DNA from: a virus
Strand: one strand, 5' to 3'
IMG/VR virus record: IMGVR_UViG_3300028610_001612
Coordinates: 1-43,772 of that record
Length of the DNA: 43,772 nt
Shown here one piece after another: positions 28,428-37,943 of the stretch (positions are counted from its first letter, which is position 1; each line of letters opens with the position of its first letter). The notes below the pieces were generated by a model. The model was given only the letters and a program-made list of their open reading frames with translations, did not search any database and was not told where the DNA came from. The translations under genes were made by a program, and so were the position numbers.

Positions 28428-29606
28428 ATGGAAGATAACATAACTAATGATATTGAATATTACGAAAATCTTTCGATATTAGAATTAGAAAAAATAAAGA
28501 AAAAGAAAAAAATTCTAGCACAAAGGTACTTTAATTATGAACAGGCAATTAAATTAATGCTTAATTCTATATACGGTGCATTTGGTAACGAATATTTTTA
28601 TTTCTATAATACTGATATAGCTGAAACTATTACTATACAGGGACAGAATGCAATTCTTTTTACTGAAATGATTCTTAATAGTTATTTTCAAAAGTTTTGG
28701 CATACTGATATTAGTGTACATGAAAAAATGGGAATACAGATCAAAGGACAAGTTATTAAACCTGTAGTAATTTATATTGATACTGATAGTTGTTATGTTT
28801 CATTTCAGGAAATTATAGAAAAATCAGATTGGGAAGGTGATGAAAAGACATTCATTCTTAATTTGTATAAATATAGACTTCAAGCATATATTGCTGCAGC
28901 TTTAGAAAAATATGCAAAATCATATAATTCTGATAATTTTTTATTCTTTGAATTGGAAAGTGTTGCCAAATCTGGTATATGGTTGGCAAAGAAAAAATAC
29001 ATTCAAGATTTGGTATGGAAGGATCCTGATATAAGTTTTGAATCTTTAAGTAAAATAAAAGCAAAGGGATTTGAAATCATACAATCATCAACACCTCTAT
29101 TTGCAAGAACTGAATTGAAAGAATTGTTATCATTAATATTTGCAGATAATAAAAATGTTAAGATAGCAAAAATAGTAAGAAAACTTAAAAAATTAAAAAA
29201 CAAATTTAAACTTTCTGACATAGAAAACATATCAAAAAATGTTCGTATAAATAATTATACTAAATATATTGAAAATGATTATAAAACATTTGAAGTAATA
29301 AAGGGCTGTCCTGTACATGTTAGAGGAGCTGGATATCATAATTTTATAATAAACAATTCCAAGGAGTACAAGAAAAAATATAGATTGATAACAAGTGGCG
29401 AAAAAGTTAAAATGTATTATTCTATGGATAAAGGATGTAATGTATTTTCATACATAGCGGGAGAATTTCCCTACGAGATTGCCCCTAAAATAGATATGGA
29501 ATTACAGTTTGAAAAAGTAATTTTATCTCCAATTAATAGAGTAATACATGCAATAGGTTTACAAGTTTTAGATAGAAATTTATTATATTCAACAACCGTA
29601 TTTTAG
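28428..29606 (+). CDS. 43B: DNA polymerase gp43, C-terminal part (motifs B and C)
   Basis: 392 residues completing the family B polymerase begun at 20.1 kb. Motif B is KLMLNSIYGAFGN near residue 40 (the K-x3-N-S-x-Y-G helix of the fingers), and motif C VIYIDTDSCYVSF near 115 with the two catalytic aspartates. The thumb follows, with KKKYIQDLVW and KAKGFEIIQSSTP, and the protein ends in YSTTVF. The N-terminal 35 residues (YYENLSILELEKIKKKKK) are a charged helix that could pair with the charged helical end of the N-terminal part. The break lies between the two finger helices. No intein or intron ends are visible. Confidence 0.9.
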   Translation: MEDNITNDIEYYENLSILELEKIKKKKKILAQRYFNYEQAIKLMLNSIYGAFGNEYFYFYNTDIAETITIQGQNAILFTEMILNSYFQKFWHTDISVHEKMGIQIKGQVIKPVVIYIDTDSCYVSFQEIIEKSDWEGDEKTFILNLYKYRLQAYIAAALEKYAKSYNSDNFLFFELESVAKSGIWLAKKKYIQDLVWKDPDISFESLSKIKAKGFEIIQSSTPLFARTELKELLSLIFADNKNVKIAKIVRKLKKLKNKFKLSDIENISKNVRINNYTKYIENDYKTFEVIKGCPVHVRGAGYHNFIINNSKEYKKKYRLITSGEKVKMYYSMDKGCNVFSYIAGEFPYEIAPKIDMELQFEKVILSPINRVIHAIGLQVLDRNLLYSTTVF

Positions 29607-29607
29607 A

Positions 29608-30003
29608 ATGGATTACGAAAAATTTTATAAAGAACGATCAATATTAGAAATAGAAAGAACTGATAAGAAATTTATTTCACCAGAATCATTAAATAATTGT
29701 GTAAGTAGAATATTAGCATTTGATAATGCTATATCTGGTGAACGTCAAACTAATGTAGGTGCAGAACGTGTTGTATTTTATGGAAAATTAGGTAAAGAAT
29801 TACATGATCTTATTATAATTAATAAGAGTACTTCAATGACTATATTTGAAGAAATTTTATCAGAGCCTAAAGAGTATGACTATATTGAATTAACAAGTAA
29901 AGGTCGAAATGTAAAATTAATTGAAGATAATATAATATATGGAGAAAAAAAGCAGGAGGATATTATACGAATAATAAAAATAACAGAAAAAAAGAAAGAT
30001 TAA
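29608..30003 (+). CDS. Hypothetical protein between polymerase and uvsX
   Basis: 131 residues, mixed alpha/beta. It has an acidic-basic N-terminal helix (YEKFYKERSILEIERTDKKF), a central segment (RVVFYGKLGKELHDLIIIN) and a basic C-terminus ending KKKD. No recognised family. It is packed between replication genes with 1 nt gaps on both sides, so it is probably part of replication or recombination. Confidence 0.55.
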   Translation: MDYEKFYKERSILEIERTDKKFISPESLNNCVSRILAFDNAISGERQTNVGAERVVFYGKLGKELHDLIIINKSTSMTIFEEILSEPKEYDYIELTSKGRNVKLIEDNIIYGEKKQEDIIRIIKITEKKKD

Positions 30004-30004
30004 A

Positions 30005-31297
30005 ATGGCAAAAGAATTCACATTTGATGATTTAAATGAAGCACTATCAAAGGTTAGTATTCTTGGAAGTAAATTGAACGAAAACGAAGTAAGTAAGGTT
30101 AGTGAATACATTCACAGTGGAAACTATCACCTTAATGCATGTTTGACTGGATCTATTTTTAGAGGATATCCATCTAATAGAGCAATTCAATTATCAGGAC
30201 CTTCGGGTACTGGAAAAACGTATTTGTTACTTAATGCAATTAGAGAAGCGCAAAAGATGGGATACTATGTAGTATTCTATGATTCTGAAAATGCGGTTGA
30301 TTCTGAACTTGCAGAAAAGTTTGGTATTGATACAACTAAGATAAGATATGAACCTGTTGGTACAGTACAGGAATTTAGAACTTCAGTAACAAATCTCACA
30401 AAAGTTTTGATTGAAAAGAAAAGAGATGGTACTACAATACCAAAAATTCTTATTGCGTTAGATTCAGCAGGTAATTTAGCTACACAAAAAGAAATCGATG
30501 ATGCAGTTTCAGGTTCTGAAAAAGCAGATATGACAAGAGCTAAAATACTTAAATCTATTTTTAGAATAATGATGATTAGATTGGGTGAAATAAATTCATT
30601 ATTTATATTTACAAATCATACTTATCAAACACAATCATTCATTTCAATGGAAGTGAGTGGAGGTGGTCGGGGACCTGAATACGGAGCTTCTATTATATTG
30701 TTTTTAGGTAAAGCACAATTAAAGGAAGGTGATTCTAAAACAGGCATAATTGTAAAAGCAAAACCAAACAAGAATAGATTCAGTATACCAACACCAATAA
30801 AATTCCATATACATTACACAAAGGGTATGAATAAATATGTAGGATTAGAAAATTACATTTCATGGGAAACTTGTGGAATTGAAAAAGGAATAATTATAAC
30901 TGAAAAAGAAATAGAGAAGGTTGGTAAAAAAATTGAAAAAGAAAAGAGTGAAATTAAGAAAAAGAAAATGATTCTTGCTGGAGAATTAGTAGCTGCTACA
31001 AAATTCAAAGTAGATGATGAAGATAGTTATTTTGTAGATCCAGATAACGGAAAGATGCTTGGTATAGGTGGAACGAGTAAGGGATTAGCAGTAAGACATT
31101 TAGGTAGAAGTATAGATGGTTCTGAGTTGTTTACATCAAAAGTATTTACAAAAGAAGTTCTTGAAAGTATAAATGAAATAATAAAAGAAAACTTTGAATA
31201 TGCTGATGATGATTCAGCAGAATTAGAACAGATAGATACATTATTAAAGGACGAAATAAAAGCAATAAAGGGTACAGGGGACGCAGGTCCAGGATAA
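30005..31297 (+). CDS. uvsX: RecA-like recombinase UvsX
   Basis: 430 residues (T4 UvsX is 391). Walker A is LSGPSGTGKTYLL near residue 63, and the Walker B region ILIALDSAG near 155. MEVSGGGRGPEYGASIILFL corresponds to the L2/DNA-binding region and its following strand. An extra C-terminal section of about 100 residues follows, with a Lys-rich helix (IEKVGKKIEKEKSEIKKKKM) and an acidic end. It forms the presynaptic filament on single-stranded DNA with UvsY and drives recombination-dependent replication. Confidence 0.92.
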   Translation: MAKEFTFDDLNEALSKVSILGSKLNENEVSKVSEYIHSGNYHLNACLTGSIFRGYPSNRAIQLSGPSGTGKTYLLLNAIREAQKMGYYVVFYDSENAVDSELAEKFGIDTTKIRYEPVGTVQEFRTSVTNLTKVLIEKKRDGTTIPKILIALDSAGNLATQKEIDDAVSGSEKADMTRAKILKSIFRIMMIRLGEINSLFIFTNHTYQTQSFISMEVSGGGRGPEYGASIILFLGKAQLKEGDSKTGIIVKAKPNKNRFSIPTPIKFHIHYTKGMNKYVGLENYISWETCGIEKGIIITEKEIEKVGKKIEKEKSEIKKKKMILAGELVAATKFKVDDEDSYFVDPDNGKMLGIGGTSKGLAVRHLGRSIDGSELFTSKVFTKEVLESINEIIKENFEYADDDSAELEQIDTLLKDEIKAIKGTGDAGPG

Positions 31298-31309
31298 AAA
31301 CTTATAGCA

Positions 31310-31618
31310 ATGATAGATTTAAACATAGATGAATCTAAGCTAAAAGTTAAATATGTGTTGGGAAATTACATTCATTTAAGTGATTTCCCAACCACTGAAG
31401 ATGTATCATATTTGATAATCGATTGGCTTAGATTGAATAACAGTTTAACAGATACTGAATTTTCCGATAATACATTAAGAAATCAGTATGAAATAAACAA
31501 AGATATTTTTGATGAAAAATTAAAAGAATTGGAAAAGAAGGGAATAATTGAAATACAAAAAGAATTAAAAACAAGAAATGTTTACAAGTTAATTAAAAAT
31601 CCGTTTTTAACTGATTAA
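31310..31618 (+). CDS. Winged-helix-like small protein
   Basis: 102 residues. Helices (DVSYLIIDWLRLNNSLTD, FDEKLKELEKKGIIEIQKEL) followed by a hairpin (TRNVYKLIKNPF) suggest a winged helix-turn-helix. It lies between uvsX and the helicase gene, where T4 carries gene 40, but no similarity to gp40 was noticed. It could load helicase or bind DNA; unproven. Confidence 0.5.
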   Translation: MIDLNIDESKLKVKYVLGNYIHLSDFPTTEDVSYLIIDWLRLNNSLTDTEFSDNTLRNQYEINKDIFDEKLKELEKKGIIEIQKELKTRNVYKLIKNPFLTD

Positions 31619-31619
31619 T

Positions 31620-31646
31620 AAACAAAATAATAAATGCAAATATAAT
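31620..31646 (+). promoter_or_regulatory. AAAC-N17-TATAAT promoter P7 (helicase)
   Basis: AATAAACAAAAT with AAAC at 31620-31623, 17 nt, then TATAAT at 31641-31646, 24 nt before the helicase ATG. Confidence 0.7.
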
Positions 31647-31670
31647 ATTTACACTAAATATTTTAAAAAT

Positions 31671-32975
31671 ATGGATTATTCAACCGATTATGAAAAACTG
31701 TTTTTTCTTTATGCGTTAGAAAAACCAAGGTATTTTTCAAAATTCTATAAGGGATTTTTTACTGATGAATTTATAGATATTTTAGCAAATACTGCCGCAG
31801 AATTTTACGAAAAACATAAAGAATCACCGCGTAAAGATCAGATGAAACTACTTATACAACAAAGTAAGTATAAGGATAAAATAGATGCTGATCTTATTAA
31901 TACAGTATATGCTACAAACTTAAGAGAATATGATGAAGATTGGTTAAAAAGAATTTCAGAATCTTGGATCAAATGGAGAAATTTCGATTCTCAGATGATC
32001 AATATGATGGAATACATCAAGACACAAAACGTTGATCCTGATAATGTTGATGGTATCATAAACAAAGCGATTAAGATGTTACAGGAAAAGGGTAACATTA
32101 CTTTTGATACTGATCTTGGTTTGGATTTTTTTAATGTTGAAGATCATAAACAGGATAAAACAAACAAAGTAAATTCAGGTAAAAATTTTGTTGATGGTAT
32201 TACAGGGGGAGGATATGACAAAAAGACTTTAATTGTATATGCAGGTGAACAGAATATAGGTAAATCAATATGGTTGGCTAATGATGCTGCAGATTTTGTT
32301 ACAAGAGGTTATAATACCGTTTTTATAACATTTGAAATGGGAGCTTCAAAGGTTGTTAAAAGAATTGGTGCAAACATTCTAAACATAAAGATGTCAGAAT
32401 ATGATCAATTGAGTAGAGATCATAAGATGATAAAAAGAAAATTAGCAACAGTTGGTTCAGGTGTTATGCCTCCAGGAAAATTGTTCATAAAGGAGTATCC
32501 TACATCAGCTGCAGGTGTTCCTGATATAGAAGCCTATCTTAAAGAATTGGAAGAAATTACTGGTATAAAAGTACAAGTTGTTATTATTGATTACATCAAT
32601 ATTGTAAAAAATTATAGAAATCCACATACTGAAAACACATACATGAAAATCAAACAAATAGCTGAGGATCTTAGAGGGATGGCAGTTAGAAACGATTTTC
32701 TTATAATTTCAGCAACACAGATAAACAGAGGAGGATGGGATTCTACAGAAGTTAAAATGGAAAATATTGCCGAATCTGCAGGTTTAGCACATACAGCAGA
32801 TATTGTTTATGCAATCATACAGGATACAATCATGCATACTGAAAATCAATATATTTTAAAAGTATTAAAAATTAGAGATGGTTTTGGAAAAGGTACTAAA
32901 TGTACATTCAATATCAACTATGAATACATGAGATTAATTGAAACGGGAAATGTTGTTGGATCGAGTGACGTATAA
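31671..32975 (+). CDS. 41: Replicative DNA helicase (gp41, DnaB-like)
   Basis: 434 residues (T4 gp41 is 475). Walker A is YAGEQNIGKSIWLAND near residue 190, then FITFEMGASKVVKRIGANIL near 220, Walker B VQVVIIDYINIVKN near 303, and ISATQINRGGWDS near 345 with the arginine-finger region. The N-terminal helical domain (residues 1-150) matches the hexamer-forming part. It unwinds the fork and works with the primase at 10.6 kb. It has its own early-class promoter. Confidence 0.92.
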   Translation: MDYSTDYEKLFFLYALEKPRYFSKFYKGFFTDEFIDILANTAAEFYEKHKESPRKDQMKLLIQQSKYKDKIDADLINTVYATNLREYDEDWLKRISESWIKWRNFDSQMINMMEYIKTQNVDPDNVDGIINKAIKMLQEKGNITFDTDLGLDFFNVEDHKQDKTNKVNSGKNFVDGITGGGYDKKTLIVYAGEQNIGKSIWLANDAADFVTRGYNTVFITFEMGASKVVKRIGANILNIKMSEYDQLSRDHKMIKRKLATVGSGVMPPGKLFIKEYPTSAAGVPDIEAYLKELEEITGIKVQVVIIDYINIVKNYRNPHTENTYMKIKQIAEDLRGMAVRNDFLIISATQINRGGWDSTEVKMENIAESAGLAHTADIVYAIIQDTIMHTENQYILKVLKIRDGFGKGTKCTFNINYEYMRLIETGNVVGSSDV

Positions 32976-32979
32976 AAAT

Positions 32980-33006
32980 AAACAAATTAAAGTTTTTGAA
33001 TATAAT
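32980..33006 (+). promoter_or_regulatory. AAAC-N17-TATAAT promoter P8
   Basis: AATAAACAAATT with AAAC at 32980-32983, 17 nt, then TATAAT at 33001-33006. It precedes the 33026 gene and the gp47-gp46 pair. Confidence 0.7.
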
Positions 33007-33025
33007 ACTTTAAATAAGAGTTTAA

Positions 33026-33469
33026 ATGCGAAAAAAATTAGATAAAATTTTTGATAATAAATACGAGGAAAAAGAAATGGACTTTGTTTCCAACATGTCC
33101 TTTAACATAAGTTCTGTTTATAATCAAACCGGAGATCCTGAAGACGAAATTCATAGTAATATTTTGTATGGTGAAATCCAAAAAATGATAGTTGATTCTG
33201 AATTTGAAAGATTTAATCAGTTAGATGAAAATGGCAATATCATTAAATTAAATAAGGTTCAAATAAATCAGGTATATAGTTATGTGATAACGGGTTTACC
33301 GAACGGCTATAGAAAAATAGAAATATGGTCGATGCTTTCCGAATATTTTGATATCTATCCCACCAAATTTTATACATCCCTTTCAAACAAATTCAAACAC
33401 GATCTAGTAGAAGAACTAGATGTTACCACAAACATTCTCGAAAAGAAAAAAATACGTAAACTTTTTTAA
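33026..33469 (+). CDS. Hypothetical protein, possible transcription co-factor
   Basis: 147 residues, charged and helical, with no cysteines. The middle (IWSMLSEYFDIYPTKFYTSL) and end (LEKKKIRKLF) form helices with a closing L-F. It is first in the gp47-gp46 transcript. A gp33-like late co-activator is one idea because that protein must exist in a gp55-clamp system and is small and helical, but I see no convincing motif. Function unknown. Confidence 0.5.
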   Translation: MRKKLDKIFDNKYEEKEMDFVSNMSFNISSVYNQTGDPEDEIHSNILYGEIQKMIVDSEFERFNQLDENGNIIKLNKVQINQVYSYVITGLPNGYRKIEIWSMLSEYFDIYPTKFYTSLSNKFKHDLVEELDVTTNILEKKKIRKLF

Positions 33470-33494
33470 AACAATTATTAACGCCAGGATATAG

Positions 33495-34583
33495 ATGAAT
33501 TTTGATACTAATTACATAAAAAGGGTTTGGTGTATATCAGATATTCACTTTGGTGTAAGGGCGAATTCACTAGAATGGTTAAAATTACAAAAGAATTATT
33601 TTTACGAATTCTTTATACCACTCGTAAAAAAAGAATACAAACCAGGTGATGTTTTATTTGTCATAGGTGATATATTTGATAACAGACAAAGTATACAGAT
33701 ACTCGTTCAAAATACTGTTATAGATTTATTTGAAGATCTATCAGAAATATTTAAACAGATACATATTATAACAGGTAATCATGACATATATAGAAAAGAA
33801 TCAAATGAAATAACATCACTCAAGTGTCTTAAGAATATTAAAAATGTTAAGATATATAAGGATACAGAAATGTTAGACATAAATGGTAAATCTGTTTTAA
33901 TGATGCCATGGCAAAAAAGTCCAGAAGCAGAAATTGATACATTGGAACGTTTTAAAGGAGCTTCTTATTTATTTTGTCATTCAGAAGTTCAGGGAATAAA
34001 ACTAAACAAAAAATCTATTCAACAACATGGAGTTAATGCAAGTGCATATCAATTTTATAACAAAGTTTATTCTGGTCATATTCATTATGCACAAAAGAAA
34101 AAAAATATAAGATACATAGGTAATCCGTTTGAAATGACAAGGGCTGATATGTATAACAAAAAAGGAATATTTCTATTAGATATACAATCATTTAAAGAAA
34201 CTTATTTTCCAAACAATTATTCACCACATTTTATAAAGATGAATTTAAAATACCTTTATGAAATGACAATATCAGAATTAAGAAATAAAATAGAAAACAA
34301 TTTTGTTGATTTGTATGTTGCTGGACAAGATGCAATAAAGTATAATTTTAGTAAACTTATGGATATGTTAGAAAACCATGCCATATTGGTTGAACCGTAT
34401 ATTTATGATGATACTGAAGAAGGAAATTTAGAAGATATTGATAGCGATGATTATAGTAATTTTAATATACTTAAAATAGCAAACAAACATCTAGATAAAT
34501 CTTCATATGAAAAGAATATGAAAGATAAAATAGAATTTAAAATAAAGGAATTATACGAGGAAGTTATTAATAAAACAAAATAG
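33495..34583 (+). CDS. 47: Recombination nuclease subunit gp47 (Mre11-like)
   Basis: 362 residues (T4 gp47 is 339). Metallophosphatase motifs in order: ISDIHFG near residue 15, GDIFDNR near 58, GNHDIY near 95, CHSEVQG near 160 and SGHIHYAQ near 194. These bind two metal ions. With gp46 it makes the SbcCD/Mre11-Rad50-like nuclease that resects DNA ends and helps degrade host DNA. The stop is immediately followed by the gp46 ATG, giving coupled translation. Confidence 0.93.
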   Translation: MNFDTNYIKRVWCISDIHFGVRANSLEWLKLQKNYFYEFFIPLVKKEYKPGDVLFVIGDIFDNRQSIQILVQNTVIDLFEDLSEIFKQIHIITGNHDIYRKESNEITSLKCLKNIKNVKIYKDTEMLDINGKSVLMMPWQKSPEAEIDTLERFKGASYLFCHSEVQGIKLNKKSIQQHGVNASAYQFYNKVYSGHIHYAQKKKNIRYIGNPFEMTRADMYNKKGIFLLDIQSFKETYFPNNYSPHFIKMNLKYLYEMTISELRNKIENNFVDLYVAGQDAIKYNFSKLMDMLENHAILVEPYIYDDTEEGNLEDIDSDDYSNFNILKIANKHLDKSSYEKNMKDKIEFKIKELYEEVINKTK

Positions 34584-36254
34584 ATGAAAATAAATACAGT
34601 ATCATTTAAAAATTTTGCAAGTTATGGAAACAAAACACAGACTGTAAATTTTTCCAAAAAGGAAGCTGATTTGTATTTAGTTTTTGGAGCAAATGGATCA
34701 GGTAAATCTACCATAGCAAATGTTATAAAATTTTTATTGTATGGAAAAGTTGATGGTATAAATTTAACAGATCTTCCAAACAGAATAAACAAAAGTTTAT
34801 GGGGTAAGATAGATTTTAATGTTAAAAATACCCATTTAGAGATTGAACGAGGAATGAGACCAAACATATTCAAAGTTTTTATCAATGGTGTTGAATATGA
34901 TCAAGCAGGTAAATTGAATGTTCAAGATTATTTAGAAAAAGAATTTTATGATATTCCATTCCATGTATTTAAGAACATAATCATTCTTTCTGTTAATGAT
35001 TTTAAATCATTTTTATTTATGAGTCCTTCTGATAAGAAAATGATTGTAGATAAAATATTTGGTTTTTCTATTATAAATGAAATGAGAGAAGCACTTAAAC
35101 AGGAAAAGAAATCTATTGAATCAGATATTGCGATATATGAAAAAGAACTTGGAATGATAACCGAATCTATTACATCTATAAACGCAAAGCTTAATGAACT
35201 TGAAAAAACATCTACAGAAAAAGATAAAAGGAAAATAAATGAATTAAAAACAAAACTTTTAAAGTTAAATGAAAATAAAAAATTACTGAAAGATGCAAAG
35301 GGAAAGATAGATAAAAAAGTAAAAGATGCAGAAAACATAATAGAAAAACATAAAGGTAGATATAATAAATTACAGAATAGACAGAATGAAATAGTTAAGA
35401 AAACTAGTTTGTATAAAAATAAACAGTGTCCTGAATGTGAATCTGATCTATCTTCAGATTTTCATAAAAAGAAATTACAGTTATTTTTAGATGAATATTC
35501 TATAAATCAAAAGGAACTTGATACATTAGAAAATACCCTGTTAACTAAAAAGAAAGATTTTATAAAGAATAGAGATAACCAACATAAAGTAATTTCAAAG
35601 ATATCAACATTTGATGCTAACATGTTATCATTTAAAAATGAGTTGATTGAAATAGTTAATAAAGGAAAAAATGATCAATTTAAATATTTAGATAAACTTG
35701 TACAAGAATCAAAAGAAAAAGAACAGAAAAAATATAAAGATAAATTAGAATATGGAGATAAATTATATTTCTTAAAAATTGTTGATGAGGTATTGGGAGA
35801 AGAAGGTATCAAAAATGTTGCAATGAAAATGATATTACCAACATTGAATAAGATGATAGCAGATCTTTTAAGAACAGTTCATTTACATTTTAAAGTATTT
35901 TTTGATAACAAATTCGATCCACATATCACGAGTTTAGGAGAAGAAATTAATGCTAAAACTTTGAGTACAGGAGAGAAAAAGAAATTAGATTTTATTATCA
36001 TTATAGCTCTTATAAAGATGATGAAAATAAGATATCCAGGTTTAAATATACTTTTTTTAGATGAGATATTTTCAAGCATAGATGCAGATGGAATATATTC
36101 AATATTAAGAGTGTTGAATGAAACAATAAAGGATATTGATTTAAATACATTCGTAATAAACCACACAGTATTACCTACTGAAATATTTGATAAAAAAATA
36201 GAAATATTTAAGAAGCATGGATTTAGTAATTTAGAAGTAAGCGAAATAAAATAA
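34584..36254 (+). CDS. 46: Recombination ATPase subunit gp46 (Rad50-like)
   Basis: 556 residues, against about 560 in T4. Walker A is FGANGSGKSTIANVI near residue 35. Two long coiled coils flank a zinc hook CPECESDL near 282. The ABC signature LSTGEKKKLDF lies near 460 and Walker B ILFLDEIFSSID near 492. It bridges and processes DNA ends with gp47. Last gene of the recombination unit before the late-class promoter. Confidence 0.93.
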   Translation: MKINTVSFKNFASYGNKTQTVNFSKKEADLYLVFGANGSGKSTIANVIKFLLYGKVDGINLTDLPNRINKSLWGKIDFNVKNTHLEIERGMRPNIFKVFINGVEYDQAGKLNVQDYLEKEFYDIPFHVFKNIIILSVNDFKSFLFMSPSDKKMIVDKIFGFSIINEMREALKQEKKSIESDIAIYEKELGMITESITSINAKLNELEKTSTEKDKRKINELKTKLLKLNENKKLLKDAKGKIDKKVKDAENIIEKHKGRYNKLQNRQNEIVKKTSLYKNKQCPECESDLSSDFHKKKLQLFLDEYSINQKELDTLENTLLTKKKDFIKNRDNQHKVISKISTFDANMLSFKNELIEIVNKGKNDQFKYLDKLVQESKEKEQKKYKDKLEYGDKLYFLKIVDEVLGEEGIKNVAMKMILPTLNKMIADLLRTVHLHFKVFFDNKFDPHITSLGEEINAKTLSTGEKKKLDFIIIIALIKMMKIRYPGLNILFLDEIFSSIDADGIYSILRVLNETIKDIDLNTFVINHTVLPTEIFDKKIEIFKKHGFSNLEVSEIK

Positions 36255-36268
36255 ATTCATCAAACCTT

Positions 36269-36285
36269 GATATATAATAAAAATA
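36269..36285 (+). promoter_or_regulatory. Candidate late promoter (TATATAA class)
   Basis: GATATATAATAAAAATA begins 26 nt before the ATG at 36295 and has no AAAC box at the early spacing. Same form as 14039 and 38763. Confidence 0.55.
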
Positions 36286-36294
36286 GTTTTATTG

Positions 36295-37932
36295 ATGGGT
36301 CAGTTAGATGGTAAACAAATTAAAGATAGTACGGTTACACAAAATAAATTGAATCTTACAACACCAACAGGTTCAGATCCTAAAGCCGCAGTAACTGTAG
36401 ATTACTTAGAATCAAGTTCTTCAAATACATCATCAAGTATAGAAAACAAAAACATGACAGCAGAAACAACTGTTAATGTTGGAGATTTGGCTTGTGATAC
36501 TACAGTAACAGAAGCACCTTTATCAGGTTCACACATGAAAGTTTTAGTCAATGGAATAGATATAAATATCGGAGGAATTGAATATTTTGGAGCAACTGGT
36601 TTAGAATTGGATGATGTTTCTAGTGTAGAAGGTACTGGAGATTATGCAATAAAGGGAGATGCATTACCAGATAGTGGAGAAGGTACCATATATGGAACTA
36701 CTCAATATGTAAATGGAAACGATAAGAGAATATTTATAACATATAACAGTGGTGGTTTGTATGAATATAATGTTTATACAAATACTGGAAAATATTATAG
36801 TTATACCACAACATCGTCTACTGGAATAAATGCAGTAGATGGAGATCCTTTACCTGATGAAAATACATTAAATGTGATGTATGATAGTTATAATGATTAT
36901 CTTTATGTATGTACTCAAACATCAGTATGGAGATATGATTATGCAACGAATATAGGTTTGATTGTTCCAGGCAGTACAACAACTGGATCTAATGCTTGGA
37001 GATGTGCATGGATTGATGTTGATAACGATAAATTATATGTTGGCGGATGGGAGATATATATAAGAGTTGTTGATCTAATGGATGGTTCATATTCTACTTT
37101 GACACCTGCAAATGGAGATCCTATTCCAAGTAATATGTGGAGAATACAAAACATATATCCTAATTCAGATAATACAAAAATTGCTGTTAGTGGTTCACCA
37201 ACTAAACAAGTTTGGTTGTATGATATAGCAACAGATACTGGAAAACTTTTGAATACTACTACAACAGGTGGTGGAGGTAGTTATGAAGTAATTGGAGATG
37301 TAATACCAGCAAATGCAATAGAAAAGGTTGCATGGTTCGTTAATGATGAGGATAGAGATATTGTAGTTTGTGGATTATGGGATTATGGATTATGGTTATA
37401 TGATGAATTTGCAACAACAGGTGCTGGTGAAGGAACTCTTTTAGATACAACTACAACAGATGGAGGTTCACATCCAGTTAATGTTGATCCTTTACAACAC
37501 GATAGAATATACAATTTAGCAACGATAGATAATATTATATATGCAGGAACATCTGCTGGATGGTGGGTATATGATCCTGCTACAAATAATGGAAAAGAAT
37601 ACAGTATAACAACAACATCAAGTGGTGGAAGTTATGCAGTTAATTTGGATGCTTTATCAAGTGATAATACAAAGGATACTTTTATAGAAAATGTGGCTAA
37701 AATAGATAATAAAATTTATTTTGGATCTGCTACAAATTATTTATGGGTAAGTTTGGATGGATATGAATTAACAGAAGCTGCATTTTTTAAGGGTGATACT
37801 GCTCTTACGATAAGGGGTATCGATGATGTTGAAGAAGGAGATAAATTGTATTGGAACAACGGTAAAGCAGGATTTAATCTTGGTACAACAGATCAGATAG
37901 ATTATAATTATTTAATTAATTTATCGTCATAA
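36295..37932 (+). CDS. Tail fibre with six-bladed beta-propeller-like region
   Basis: 545 residues from ATG 36295 (an adjacent in-frame TTG was not used). N-terminal LDGKQIKDSTVTQNKL is a common opening of phage tail fibres. Residues about 110-470 hold six repeats of about 60 residues, each starting with a D-x-L/I-P-type turn (GDALPDS, GDPLPDE, GDPIPSN, GDVIPAN, VDPLQHD, LDALSSD) and containing a V-W/L-Y-D strand and a TTTT-type loop. This layout suggests a beta-propeller, unusual in a fibre and suited to binding a glycan. The end (FFKGDTALTIRGIDDVEEGD) is a small C-terminal domain. Late-class promoter upstream. Confidence 0.7.
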   Translation: MGQLDGKQIKDSTVTQNKLNLTTPTGSDPKAAVTVDYLESSSSNTSSSIENKNMTAETTVNVGDLACDTTVTEAPLSGSHMKVLVNGIDINIGGIEYFGATGLELDDVSSVEGTGDYAIKGDALPDSGEGTIYGTTQYVNGNDKRIFITYNSGGLYEYNVYTNTGKYYSYTTTSSTGINAVDGDPLPDENTLNVMYDSYNDYLYVCTQTSVWRYDYATNIGLIVPGSTTTGSNAWRCAWIDVDNDKLYVGGWEIYIRVVDLMDGSYSTLTPANGDPIPSNMWRIQNIYPNSDNTKIAVSGSPTKQVWLYDIATDTGKLLNTTTTGGGGSYEVIGDVIPANAIEKVAWFVNDEDRDIVVCGLWDYGLWLYDEFATTGAGEGTLLDTTTTDGGSHPVNVDPLQHDRIYNLATIDNIIYAGTSAGWWVYDPATNNGKEYSITTTSSGGSYAVNLDALSSDNTKDTFIENVAKIDNKIYFGSATNYLWVSLDGYELTEAAFFKGDTALTIRGIDDVEEGDKLYWNNGKAGFNLGTTDQIDYNYLINLSS

Positions 37933-37943
37933 AAAATTAAAAT

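Noticed and set aside
33469-33495. AAAACAATTA followed after 17 nt by TATAGA before gp47
   Set aside because: The -35-like half fits the early family but the -10 is poor and overlaps the gp47 ATG, so it could not drive that gene with the chosen start.
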